DNA from: Psychromonas sp. B3M02 | GTDB lineage: Bacteria > Pseudomonadota > Gammaproteobacteria > Enterobacterales > Psychromonadaceae | Assembly: GCF_003318165.1 (NCBI RefSeq) | Contig: NZ_QOCB01000014.1 | Coordinates: 1-64,000, forward strand | Length of the DNA stretch: 64,000 bases | Direction of reading: 5' to 3' | Shown here: positions 1-8,187 of the stretch, in pieces | Layout: each line of letters starts with the position of its first letter | Numbering within the stretch: position 1 is the first letter of the stretch | Notes under the pieces: generated by a model | Seen by the model: only the letters and a program-made list of their open reading frames with translations | Told to the model about the DNA's origin: nothing | Database searches by the model: none | Made by a program: the position numbers and the translations under genes

Positions 1-240
1 TTATTTAATATAATTGGTATTACTGCAGACAAAGAGTGATAGCCTCTGTCCAATATCTTTCCAAACGCTAGAAACATAGAACACTCAGCTATATATTTTA
101 TAATGATGTTGGATAGCAGCAAGCGACACAGAAGTTATTAAACAGACTAGTTGTGTTTTCTTGATTGAAGTTAATTGATCAGTTGTCATACAAGAATAAG
201 CAGTTGTATTAAGGTAGGGGCGTTAAAGAAGGTTATGCAG

Positions 241-286
241 AATAAAAATAACCCCTGGCAACCAGATAGCTTGTTGACCAGAGGTT
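241..286 (-). terminator. Rho-independent terminator of the PL7 alginate lyase gene
   Basis: On the minus strand a 9-bp stem (AACCTCTGG with CCAGGGGTT, one G-T pair) continues into an inner CAAC/GTTG stem after a one-base bulge and is followed by ATTTTTATT. It lies 39 bases past the lyase stop codon. I see nothing else in bases 1-240. Confidence 0.7.
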
Positions 287-324
287 ACTAACATTTGTTT
301 AGTATAGGTTTTATGAGTTATTAA

Positions 325-2082
325 TTAATGACGGTTGTTTAGGTAGTAGAAGGTGGCTTGTGCAGCTTCGTCATCTTCCCCTGAGTTATTTTGATTATAA
401 GCACCGGCTTTGAAATACATGTACTGGCCTGTTTCATCATAGCCGCTATCGCTCATATCCCAGGTTTCAATTACATCATCTTTATCATCGCGCATGATGG
501 TTACTGTTAATGTGTTACCCACCACTTTAATTTGATAGGAAAAAGGTTCATCTAAGGCAATACCATCGCTTGGATTACTGGCGTTATTATCACGACTGCC
601 AATCATATCAACCCAAACTTCATCGCCATAACCATCGCGTGGCTCGTGTGCAAAGTAAATAGACCCTTTATCATTTCCCGGCAGCTTACGGTAATAAAGG
701 CGAACTGGCTCGTCATCATTAGCGTGTATTTGACCGATAATAACGCGACCAATTTGATAGCTTTCACCGGTAGTTGAAACCTGGTTAACGGCAACGGTTG
801 CATCTAAAATACCATCAACACCGCCTGCTTTCTCTTGTTCGCTGGTGGGGGCTGATGAGAATACCCAGTTATTTTCATTAACCCCTTTTGTTGAAATACT
901 GGTATCACCTTCACGTAACATTTCACGCAGTTCTGTACGTGTGTAAGAGGTATTTGTTGAGGTTTTATAACCGTCTACTTCAACATAAAACACCATGCCA
1001 CCATCTTCTGTATCGGTATAAAAGTATTCAAAGTCTTCATAACCATCGCTTAAGTCATCTTCACTAATGGTATCTGCTGTTCCGCTATTGTCATCATCGG
1101 TTGGGATACTTAAATTCCAGTCATTAAGTTCAAAGTTATCAGAGGACGCTGAAGAGGCATCTAGCTCTGCGCTTGGTAGTGTTGTTCCATTATAAGTGAG
1201 GCTTTTAAATTGTACCGTGCTGGTACCATCTTCATATTGATTATAAACACCGGCTTTAAAGTAACTGTATAGGTTATCCCAGTAGGTAATATCGATATTA
1301 ACTTTTTCATCACCATCAACATTGATTATTAAGGTGCTATCACCTGCTTCAATTTCAAACTCTGTTGCATTACTTTCGTCGTAATCAGCTAAATAATAAA
1401 AATCATATGAATCAGGGCAGTTATCATTGTAGTTAGGGTTGCTATCGTCTTTACATTCGTAGGCATTGGTTTTGATGATTGCCCAATATGCATTACTGTA
1501 GGAATCTCCTGTATCATCATCTGTACGGCTTTCACCATCCCAAACAATACGCAGTAATGGATGAGATAAGACGGTGTCATCGGTTTCTCCATTTTCGCCT
1601 TTATTATGCACCTGCATTAATGTCATCTCTTGTCCATCACCACTGGCCGCAACAGATTGTTCAGGTGAAATAGGTAATATTTCTGCACTTAATGTCGATA
1701 TTTCAGAGGTATTGGTTCTAAAGTTTTCAACAAAGCGCAATTCAGATCGTTTGCTATCCCCCGTCATCTCAAAGGTTAACCAGCCAGTGCTTGAGTCTAC
1801 ATAAAAGTAATCATTATCAAACCCATTATACTCACCAGCATCCACCACCTCGGAAGTTGAGGCGCTTGTTGATGGGTTGTTCTGCTGCAATTTGGCATTG
1901 TTAAGTGCATTGATATATTGCACATAGTCGTAAGGTACACCAGAGTATGAGCCTGTTGAACTTGCGTTATCTGAATTAGATGAATCTGTATCCGTTACGC
2001 TGTTGCTAGCACTACCGCCGCTACCACCACACGCACTAAGGAATACTGACAATATGGCACTACTTATTAATTTATATTTCAC
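325..2082 (-). CDS. Tandem-domain PL7 alginate lyase, lipoprotein
   Basis: A 585-residue secreted lyase that should cleave alginate by beta-elimination. The N-terminus is a lipoprotein signal (lipobox LSAC, Cys18) followed by a Ser/Gly/Asp-rich linker to about residue 80. Two PL7 jelly-roll domains follow. Domain 1 (about 85-300) carries RSELR (112-116), QVH (157-159) and YFKAGVYNQ (274-282). Domain 2 (about 316-584) carries RTELR (382-386), QIH (451-453) and YFKAGAYNQ (556-564). These three motifs hold the catalytic Arg, Gln, His and Tyr of PL7, so both domains look active. In the family QIH usually goes with polyG or mixed substrate and QVH with polyM, so the halves may be complementary. 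The gene has its own terminator and probably forms a single unit. Outer-membrane anchoring is inferred. Confidence 0.9.
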   Translation of the reverse strand: MKYKLISSAILSVFLSACGGSGGSASNSVTDTDSSNSDNASSTGSYSGVPYDYVQYINALNNAKLQQNNPSTSASTSEVVDAGEYNGFDNDYFYVDSSTGWLTFEMTGDSKRSELRFVENFRTNTSEISTLSAEILPISPEQSVAASGDGQEMTLMQVHNKGENGETDDTVLSHPLLRIVWDGESRTDDDTGDSYSNAYWAIIKTNAYECKDDSNPNYNDNCPDSYDFYYLADYDESNATEFEIEAGDSTLIINVDGDEKVNIDITYWDNLYSYFKAGVYNQYEDGTSTVQFKSLTYNGTTLPSAELDASSASSDNFELNDWNLSIPTDDDNSGTADTISEDDLSDGYEDFEYFYTDTEDGGMVFYVEVDGYKTSTNTSYTRTELREMLREGDTSISTKGVNENNWVFSSAPTSEQEKAGGVDGILDATVAVNQVSTTGESYQIGRVIIGQIHANDDEPVRLYYRKLPGNDKGSIYFAHEPRDGYGDEVWVDMIGSRDNNASNPSDGIALDEPFSYQIKVVGNTLTVTIMRDDKDDVIETWDMSDSGYDETGQYMYFKAGAYNQNNSGEDDEAAQATFYYLNNRH

Positions 2083-2306
2083 TGTATGACATCCATTTTC
2101 ATAATAGTTAATAAAGATTCTCTGTTATTAATTCGCTTTGTATTGACTCGGTTTAACAATAGAATCTAATTATAATACAAATGAAACTTCTTCCTAAAAG
2201 CAACGTTCAAAATTGATAACTAGGCACTGCATATTGATGTAATAATGATGGTTTTCGGAGGTATGTTTGAGGTGCGATGGTTACTAATAAATAATATGAC
2301 TCCCAT

Positions 2307-2337
2307 AAAAAAGGCCGAACTTCTAAAAGTTGGCCTT
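2307..2337 (-). terminator. Rho-independent terminator of the tandem-repeat lipoprotein gene
   Basis: On the minus strand AAGGCC plus AACTT pairs with AAGTT plus GGCCTT across a one-base bulge and a four-base loop, followed by a run of T. It lies 31 bases after the stop and separates this gene from the downstream lyase gene. The rest of the 2083-2367 gap shows no gene. Confidence 0.8.
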
Positions 2338-2367
2338 GATATAGTTTTATTAATTTTTTGTTACTTA

Positions 2368-3768
2368 TTACTCTGGTTGTGCCGCTACAGTTGCTTCAGA
2401 ACTGTTTGAGTGATAAGCACTATCTGTTACTTCATCAAGCACAGCACCAACCTCGTAGTCTTCAAAATCATCAGAAAAACTAACGGTTGTGCCTGAGTCA
2501 CTGTAAAGCGTTAAATCATCTACATACAATACAAAATCAGTCGTTGCTGAACCACCTGCATAACGAATTTGAATATCCTTTGCACCCGTATCATCATTAC
2601 CGTCAGTGCTGTAAGTATTCTCGTAAGTACCGATTTCTTGTTCATCAATTGTAATTGTAACATCAGCTGAAGATGTTCCATCTGTAGTCCAATTGATTTG
2701 TAAGTCTACCCATTCACCAGGTGTAAATGTTGAGATATCTCCATGGTTTCTTAGTGATACAGTCCCTTCGTCTAATTGTAAGTCTACGATATGCTCACTA
2801 CTTGAAGTAGATGTTCCACCTGTAGAGAATACTGTAAGAGCTGCTGTTTGTGTTTCATTTTCATCGTATAAGAAAGATACGTTAACTTGTCCAACAGCGA
2901 TACCATCTGAAATTTGGTATCTTAATTCACCAGTATCAGATGTAAGAGTATCAGCTATAGCTGCTACTTGAGTTGAATCTGTACTTGTATCTGTATCTGT
3001 ATCCGTATCTGTGTCGTCAGATGCTTCACCGCCAACAATGGCTGGTTGTGTTTCATCATTGTACGGGTCACCAGCACCATCTAATAATTCGTCAACTACA
3101 TAATCCTCATAATCATCAAAGAAGACTTCTGTTGTACCTGCTTCGTCCGAGTAAATCGTAAAGTCATCTACTAAGAATTCTTCTGAATCTGTTAATGCAT
3201 TATTACCAATTTTAAAGCCAACCGTATCAACACCTGTTGCTGCTGAATTATGGAAATCATAAGTGCCGATCTCAGTGCCGTCTACTGTTACCGTATAAGT
3301 GCCGGCAGTGACATTCCAAGTGACGTTAACGTTAACCCATGTACCTGTCGTGAAAGTGCCTACAGTAGTAGAGTCTCCAGATCTGATTTTAATGTTGCCA
3401 TCATCTAGTTGTACTTCACCTACTAGGCCGGCTGTATTTGTATCTGCATTGAACAATGATATATAGGCAGTTTCAGTTTCTGATGATGCATAAAATACGT
3501 TTACATCAACTTGCCCTTCAGTTAATTCAGCACCTTCAACGGCAGCAACATCGTAACGCAATTGACCACTAGAACCTGCTTCTATATTAGTTAATACAGC
3601 ATACTGGCCTGCATCAGTTGAACCTGTATCTGTTTCACTTCCAGAGTCAGTGTCATCTGTAGAACTCGTACTTTCTTTAAATTCAAGATCATCACAACCA
3701 AAAATTAGTGCTGCGCTTAAAGTGACGGCTGCAATTTTAGTGAGTTTCATTTTTTGTCCGTTTTTCAT
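2368..3768 (-). CDS. Lipoprotein with two tandem beta-rich (concanavalin-like) domains
   Basis: A 466-residue predicted lipoprotein (lipobox IFGC, Cys25) with no enzyme motif I recognise. After an acidic Ser/Thr/Asp linker it holds two similar domains of about 180-195 residues (about 50-245 and 265-466), joined by a DT-dipeptide linker. Both have a start of the form G-L-R-Y, a central W-V-(N/D) strand, a D-G/D-E-x-E-I-G-T-Y strand and an end of the form VDD-T-YS...FDD-EDY-V. This is an internal duplication of a jelly-roll fold of the LamG or carbohydrate-binding kind. The ATG at 3768 has AAAGGG upstream; a second ATG at 3750 is possible. Next to an alginate lyase, polysaccharide binding at the cell surface is a reasonable guess and no more. 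Confidence 0.7.
   Translation of the reverse strand: MKNGQKMKLTKIAAVTLSAALIFGCDDLEFKESTSSTDDTDSGSETDTGSTDAGQYAVLTNIEAGSSGQLRYDVAAVEGAELTEGQVDVNVFYASSETETAYISLFNADTNTAGLVGEVQLDDGNIKIRSGDSTTVGTFTTGTWVNVNVTWNVTAGTYTVTVDGTEIGTYDFHNSAATGVDTVGFKIGNNALTDSEEFLVDDFTIYSDEAGTTEVFFDDYEDYVVDELLDGAGDPYNDETQPAIVGGEASDDTDTDTDTDTSTDSTQVAAIADTLTSDTGELRYQISDGIAVGQVNVSFLYDENETQTAALTVFSTGGTSTSSSEHIVDLQLDEGTVSLRNHGDISTFTPGEWVDLQINWTTDGTSSADVTITIDEQEIGTYENTYSTDGNDDTGAKDIQIRYAGGSATTDFVLYVDDLTLYSDSGTTVSFSDDFEDYEVGAVLDEVTDSAYHSNSSEATVAAQPE
2986..3015. repeat. Hexanucleotide tandem repeat encoding an Asp-Thr linker
   Basis: Five consecutive six-base units (TGTATC three times, then CGTATC and TGTGTC) encode the DT-repeat linker between the two domains of the lipoprotein. 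Because the unit is six bases, slippage would change linker length without shifting frame. Confidence 0.8.
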
Positions 3769-4420
3769 TTTTTTTTCCCTTTAAAGCTAAAAATAATTGG
3801 AGTTGATTTTGTTTACCTTTTTATTGTTCTGGAATCTGCTAAAAGGGGCAATTTTTCCATGCAAATATAATGATCTTGCTCTCATTAGGGCGTTATTTAG
3901 GTTCATAAAGTAGATCTGTACATCATTTTAAATGACAAATAGAAGGGTATTTGTATGTTTATTTGGGTGGGTTTTGATACTTTTAGTTTAATTTTTCGCC
4001 TAGGTTAGGTTGCTTTGTGTTGTTTTTATAAAAAGAAGACTTATCACGTAAACTGCTTGATTTTGAATTTAATTTATATAATTCAATGGCTTATGGTTTT
4101 GTTTGTTAGGTTCTTATTACTTTCAATTTCTTGCTTAATATTTTCAAGTAATTATTTTTATTTATAGTTTTGTATGAGTAATTGTGAGGGGGTTAAAATT
4201 TTTATGGGTGTCGATTTCTCTCATGGCTAAACGTTTATACAAAATAATCAGTGCTTTTTGTTAACGTTAATTTGAGAAGAAAAGTGAATGCTCTTCTCTT
4301 TTCATAAAGCTGAACGGATCAAAACTCGCGACGCTAATTGTTGGTAGGAGATGTTGTTTTTTGAAATATAGCTTGTTCATTGGTAAACAATGGTGGTTCG
4401 AGAAAAGGTTAAAATAAAAT
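3769..4420. other. Long A/T-rich intergenic region
   Basis: About 650 bases between the lipoprotein start and the gor terminator hold no convincing gene on either strand. The part nearest 3768 must contain the lipoprotein promoter and leader. Bases 4005-4029 resemble a stretch upstream of the OmpA gene (see findings). No RNA gene was recognised. Confidence 0.5.
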
Positions 4421-4458
4421 AGAAAAAAGGCGCACTACACAATGAATGATAGTACGCC
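4421..4458 (-). terminator. Rho-independent terminator of gor
   Basis: On the minus strand GGCGTACTA pairs with TAGTGCGCC (one G-T pair) around a 12-base loop, directly followed by TTTTTT. It lies 21 bases after the gor stop. Confidence 0.85.
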
Positions 4459-4478
4459 CATAAAGTATTGAACCGCGC

Positions 4479-5843
4479 TTAGCGCATTGTCACAAACTCT
4501 TCAGACCCGGTTGGGTGGATAGCCACAACATTATCAAAATCAGCTTTAGTTGCTCCCATTTTCATTGCCACACTAAAGCCTTGAATCATTTCATCAACAG
4601 CAAAGCCAATTCCATGCAAACCAACAACGACTTCATCATCTCCGGCACAAACTAGCTTCATTTTACATGGCTGGCGGTGTTTAGTGATTGCCGAGTACAT
4701 AGCGGTAAACCCAGATTGGTAAACCTTAACATTTTCCTTGCCATACTGTTCGATGGCTTCAGGTTCCGTTACGCCAATGGTTCCGATAGGTGGGTGGCTA
4801 AATACAACGGTAGGAATTAAGTCGTAATCCATTTTTGCTTCTGGTTTATTATTGAATAGACGTTCCGATAATTGACGGCCTGCTTTTACTGCAACTGGTG
4901 TTAGTTCCACACCATTTTCCATTATATCGCCGACACAGTAGATGCCTGGTATGTTTGTTTCTTGGTATTCATCTACTTTAATATAACCAGCATCGTTGGT
5001 TTCAACGCCTGTTACCGCTAAGTTGATCTTATCAGTGGTTGGGTGACGACCAATAGCCCAAATTAACGTATCAACATTGTGGCTTTGCCCATTTTCTAAG
5101 TGCAGAGTAATCGAGCCATCATCTTCTTTAGTCACTTCTTTGGGCGTAGAATGTGTATGTAGAGTCGGACCTTCTTCAGCCATTACTTCTACTAATGTAT
5201 CGACAATTAATGGATCAAAACTACGCAGAGGCGACTCTTTACGCACGAATAAATGCGTCTCTGTACCCAAGGCACTTAATACCCCTGCTATTTCAACAGC
5301 GATATAACCGGCACCCACAATTGCAACACGTTTAGGTTGTTCAACAATATCAAAGAAACCATTAGAGTCGATGCCTAACTCTGCCCCCGGAATGTTAGGA
5401 ATAGTAGGGCGGCCACCTGTTGCGATAGTAATGTGTTGTGCTGTGTATTGTTTTCCATCGACTTCAACAGTATTTTTGTCTACAAAGGTAGCAAACCCTT
5501 TTATGACTTCTACTTTATTATTACCTAAAACACGATCGTAAGATTCATGAATGCGGCCAATGTAAGCTTGGCGATTTTCTACCATTCTTGCCCAATTAAA
5601 TGCTTTTACATCTACGTCAAAACCATAATCTTCAGAATAAAGGTTAATTGCCTCGGCAACTTGTGCACCATGCCACATCACTTTTTTAGGAACACAACCT
5701 ACATTGACACAAGTGCCACCTAAATCTTTGGCTTCGATGATCGCTACTTTAGCACCGTGCATAGACGCTCGATTTGCAGAAGCGATACCGCCGCTACCAC
5801 CACCGATACAGATGTAATCAAAATCAAATTGTTTGTCGCTCAT
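4479..5843 (-). CDS. gor: Glutathione-disulfide reductase
   Basis: A cytoplasmic FAD flavoenzyme that reduces glutathione disulfide with NADPH. It has 454 residues, close to the 450 of E. coli Gor. The N-terminal FAD site reads GGGSGG, followed by the redox-active disulfide motif [13 protein letters not shown]. The NAD(P) Rossmann motif is [14 protein letters not shown], with the arginines expected for NADPH in [11 protein letters not shown]. The C-terminus carries the catalytic His-Glu pair in HPTGSEE, contributed across the dimer. The start has GAGG upstream. It is a single-gene unit with its own terminator. Confidence 0.97.
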   Translation of the reverse strand: MSDKQFDFDYICIGGGSGGIASANRASMHGAKVAIIEAKDLGGTCVNVGCVPKKVMWHGAQVAEAINLYSEDYGFDVDVKAFNWARMVENRQAYIGRIHESYDRVLGNNKVEVIKGFATFVDKNTVEVDGKQYTAQHITIATGGRPTIPNIPGAELGIDSNGFFDIVEQPKRVAIVGAGYIAVEIAGVLSALGTETHLFVRKESPLRSFDPLIVDTLVEVMAEEGPTLHTHSTPKEVTKEDDGSITLHLENGQSHNVDTLIWAIGRHPTTDKINLAVTGVETNDAGYIKVDEYQETNIPGIYCVGDIMENGVELTPVAVKAGRQLSERLFNNKPEAKMDYDLIPTVVFSHPPIGTIGVTEPEAIEQYGKENVKVYQSGFTAMYSAITKHRQPCKMKLVCAGDDEVVVGLHGIGFAVDEMIQGFSVAMKMGATKADFDNVVAIHPTGSEEFVTMR

Positions 5844-6182
5844 GGAGACCTCATTTTTATTCTGGAAAATTAAACGGCTAATACTTTGTTTTTCTTAGTC
5901 GTTAAGTTACAGCATTGCTTGTACAAACCCTAGAGTTTGTATGGAGTTTTTTGATTGTTGTGGGTAAATACAGTCATCACATCAATTCATCTACTATCTT
6001 ACGCTATCAGGATAAGAATAGGATCGCTCTACGTCGGAGATGATAAATTTTTAATATGTTGAAAACACGATCATTATCATATATCTATTTATTATCAATA
6101 ATTTAGGACGTATAAAAGAGGGAGGTAACAGCTAGCAACCAGTCAGGCTGATAGCTGTTTTTAAGCTGGGGTTAATCAAAGC
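5844..6182. other. Intergenic region with a stem-loop downstream of serC
   Basis: This 339-base gap holds the gor promoter region and, at 6127-6162, an 8-bp inverted repeat (AACAGCTA with TAGCTGTT, plus some inner pairing). The T-rich side of the hairpin faces the plus strand although both flanking genes lie on the minus strand, so it is not a textbook serC terminator. No gene is seen. Confidence 0.5.
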
Positions 6183-7307
6183 TTATTGTGTGACTGTTTT
6201 ATAAGCCCACGTTAACCATGGCATTAATGCTTCCAAATCACTTTGTTCAACTGTGCTACCACACCAAATACGTAAGCCACTTGGCGCATCTTTGTAGGCA
6301 CCAATATCAAAGGCGACGTTTTCAGTGGATAGTAGTTTGATGAACTGTTTAAGCTGCTCAGCAGATAAATCAACAGATAAACACACACTGGTATTAGAAC
6401 GAATACTCTCTTTTTCTGCTAAGAAATTAATCCATTCGTTGTTTTCAACAAACTCTGCTAACACGGCTAAGTTTTGTTGTGATTTATTAATACAAGCTTC
6501 AACACCACCAATTGAACGTACCCAGTTCAGTGCATCTTGGTAATCCGCCACACACAACATCGACGGTGTATTAATGGTTGCACCAGAGAAAATACCCTCT
6601 ATTAATTTACCACCCGCCGTTAAACGGAATATTTTAGGTAAAGGCCACGATGGAGTATAACTTTCTAAACGTTCCACCGCGCGAGGGCTTAAGATAATCA
6701 CGCCATGACCACCTTCACCGCCTAATACTTTCTGCCAGCTAAATGTCGTGACATCTAACTTTTCCCATGGCATTGGCATAGCAAATACAGCTGAAGTTGC
6801 ATCACAAATGGTTAATCCTTCACGATCGTCACTAATAAAGTCAGCGTTTTCTACTTTAACGCCAGAAGTGGTGCCATTCCACGTAAAGATACAATCATTT
6901 TCTGGGTTAACTAAACTCATGTCAGGTAGTTGGCCATAGTCAGCTTTAATCTCATTGACATTATCTAGTTTCAACTGCTTAGTAATATCAGCAAACCAAC
7001 CTTGCCCAAATGACTCCCAATAACAGATATCAACTGCACGAGGGCCAAGTACTGACCACATGATCATCTCCATCGCGCCAGTATCTGAAGCCGGCACAAT
7101 GCCAACACGATACCCCTCAGGTAACTGTAAAATGTCAGCTGTATCTTCAATCACTTTTTGTAAGGCTGCTTTACCTACATCCGAACGATGTGAACGACCT
7201 AATGTTGTTTGATCTAAGCTTAATAAATCATATCCTGGGCGCTTAGCACATGGACCAGAAGAAAAGTTAGGAGTAGTCGGTTTAAGCGAAGGTACAGCGG
7301 CCGTCAT
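6183..7307 (-). CDS. serC: Phosphoserine aminotransferase, Methanosarcina/alphaproteobacterial type
   Basis: A PLP enzyme of serine synthesis converting 3-phosphohydroxypyruvate and glutamate to phosphoserine. The 374-residue protein matches the second SerC family (TIGR01365 type, as in Methanosarcina and Alphaproteobacteria): [13 protein letters not shown] at the N-terminus, LGRSHRS, and the PLP lysine in [15 protein letters not shown]. It differs clearly from the E. coli type, which starts with NFSSGPAMLP and has VMEVSHR. The open frame extends to a TTG at 7313, but AAGGA lies seven bases before the ATG at 7307. It stands alone, not in the usual serC-aroA pair. The family assignment is from memory of its motifs. 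Confidence 0.88.
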   Translation of the reverse strand: MTAAVPSLKPTTPNFSSGPCAKRPGYDLLSLDQTTLGRSHRSDVGKAALQKVIEDTADILQLPEGYRVGIVPASDTGAMEMIMWSVLGPRAVDICYWESFGQGWFADITKQLKLDNVNEIKADYGQLPDMSLVNPENDCIFTWNGTTSGVKVENADFISDDREGLTICDATSAVFAMPMPWEKLDVTTFSWQKVLGGEGGHGVIILSPRAVERLESYTPSWPLPKIFRLTAGGKLIEGIFSGATINTPSMLCVADYQDALNWVRSIGGVEACINKSQQNLAVLAEFVENNEWINFLAEKESIRSNTSVCLSVDLSAEQLKQFIKLLSTENVAFDIGAYKDAPSGLRIWCGSTVEQSDLEALMPWLTWAYKTVTQ

Positions 7308-7538
7308 TGGCAAATCCTTTTATAAACAAGTAGGGGATGATAATGATATTGAAAATACACCAGAGGCGGTTGGTTATCAAACAAATCCGTCTCTTATTCA
7401 TTACAATATTCTAATATGTACAAAAGGAAGATAGATTGTCCTTAAAGCTAAAATTTAGCCTAATAATAAGCAATTTTATTAAAATCATTTGATTTTGCCT
7501 GTTTTGTAAACAATCAACCAATTTTTAGCAAAAGTTAC

Positions 7539-7566
7539 TTTACATTAACGCTAGCTTCGGTATTAT
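7539..7566 (+). promoter_or_regulatory. Probable sigma-70 promoter of tRNA-Trp
   Basis: TTTACA (7539-7544) and TATTAT (7561-7566) are separated by 16 bases and lie 14 bases before the mature tRNA start. The short G/C-containing stretch after the -10 element is typical of stable RNA promoters. Confidence 0.65.
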
Positions 7567-7579
7567 CCGCAACGTCTGC

Positions 7580-7655
7580 AGGGGTGTAGTTCCAACGGCA
7601 GAACGACGGATTCCAAATCCGTATGTTGGGAGTTCGAATCTCTCCACCCCTGCCA
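7580..7655 (+). tRNA. tRNA-Trp (CCA anticodon)
   Basis: A 76-base cloverleaf with CCA encoded. The acceptor stem is AGGGGTG with CACCCCT, discriminator G, and CCA at 7653-7655. The D stem is GTTC/GAAC. The anticodon stem ACGGA/TCCGT encloses the loop TTCCAAA with anticodon CCA. The T arm contains GTTCGAATC. It is very close to E. coli trpT. No copy of its 3' end was noticed downstream that would mark an island attachment site. Confidence 0.97.
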
Positions 7656-7665
7656 CATTTAGATG

Positions 7666-7700
7666 AAGCCTCAGCAATTTATTGTTGAGGCTTTGTTGTT
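7666..7700 (+). terminator. Rho-independent terminator of tRNA-Trp
   Basis: AAGCCTCA pairs with TGAGGCTT, with inner CAA/TTG pairs, followed by TTGTTGTTT. It starts 11 bases after the tRNA CCA end. Confidence 0.75.
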
Positions 7701-8010
7701 TCTACTGCTATAAAAACCTTAATTACCTACGCCACCTCTACCTTATTCTTTTTAGTCTTTTGTGAGTTCAGTTTTCTTTGTATGCCTTGATCTTTAGATT
7801 AAACATGAAAATGAATATTGATAATTCGAACGTTATAATTCCTCTTAGGTTACTGGAGGCTGTTCATTTACGTAAATTTATTTTTTTAATCGTTGGCTAA
7901 GTGGTTTTATGGCAGTTGCTAATATAGAGGGAGATAATATTGTCATGTTTTTATTCTGGCAGGATTTCGACCCCATTGCGAGTTAGAAGGGATATCATGG
8001 TTCCTTATTT
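7701..8010. other. Gene-poor stretch after the tRNA
   Basis: No full gene is visible. A 25-codon open frame at 7909-7986 (beginning MAVANIEGD) has a plausible ATG but no clear ribosome binding site or family. It may be a remnant or chance. Confidence 0.4.
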
Positions 8011-8088
8011 TTAAAGTCCGCTATGAGTCTAAAGCTGACATTAAATAAGTTGGTGCTCTGGCTCGCTAAGGGGCACATAACGCCCTAG
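8011..8088. repeat. Two adjacent inverted repeats, REP/MITE-like
   Basis: The first (8011-8044) pairs TTAAAGTCCGCT with AGCTGACATTAA, 10 of 12 positions, around a 10-base loop. The second (8066-8088) pairs CTA plus GGGC with GCCC plus TAG across a two-base bulge. Both lie just beyond the terminator of the KAP gene, in otherwise unassigned DNA, and look like remnants of dispersed palindromic elements. Copy number elsewhere cannot be tested here. Confidence 0.45.
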
Positions 8089-8106
8089 GAAATTTACTAC
8101 TAAACA

Positions 8107-8132
8107 CAAAAAAGGCCACCATCTAGGTAACC
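8107..8132 (-). terminator. Rho-independent terminator of the KAP NTPase gene
   Basis: On the minus strand GGTTACC pairs with GGTGGCC (two G-T pairs) around a five-base loop, followed by TTTTTTG. It lies 55 bases after the stop. Confidence 0.7.
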
Positions 8133-8187
8133 TCCAAGTTCTGCATTTGACGGTGATTATTGTAAATGGTTAGATAATGACCTGTTT

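Noticed and set aside
8063-8090. Possible integron attC site
   Set aside because: Some words resemble the ends of Vibrio repeat cassettes, but there is no matching pair of core sites, no integrase and no cassette array in the window.
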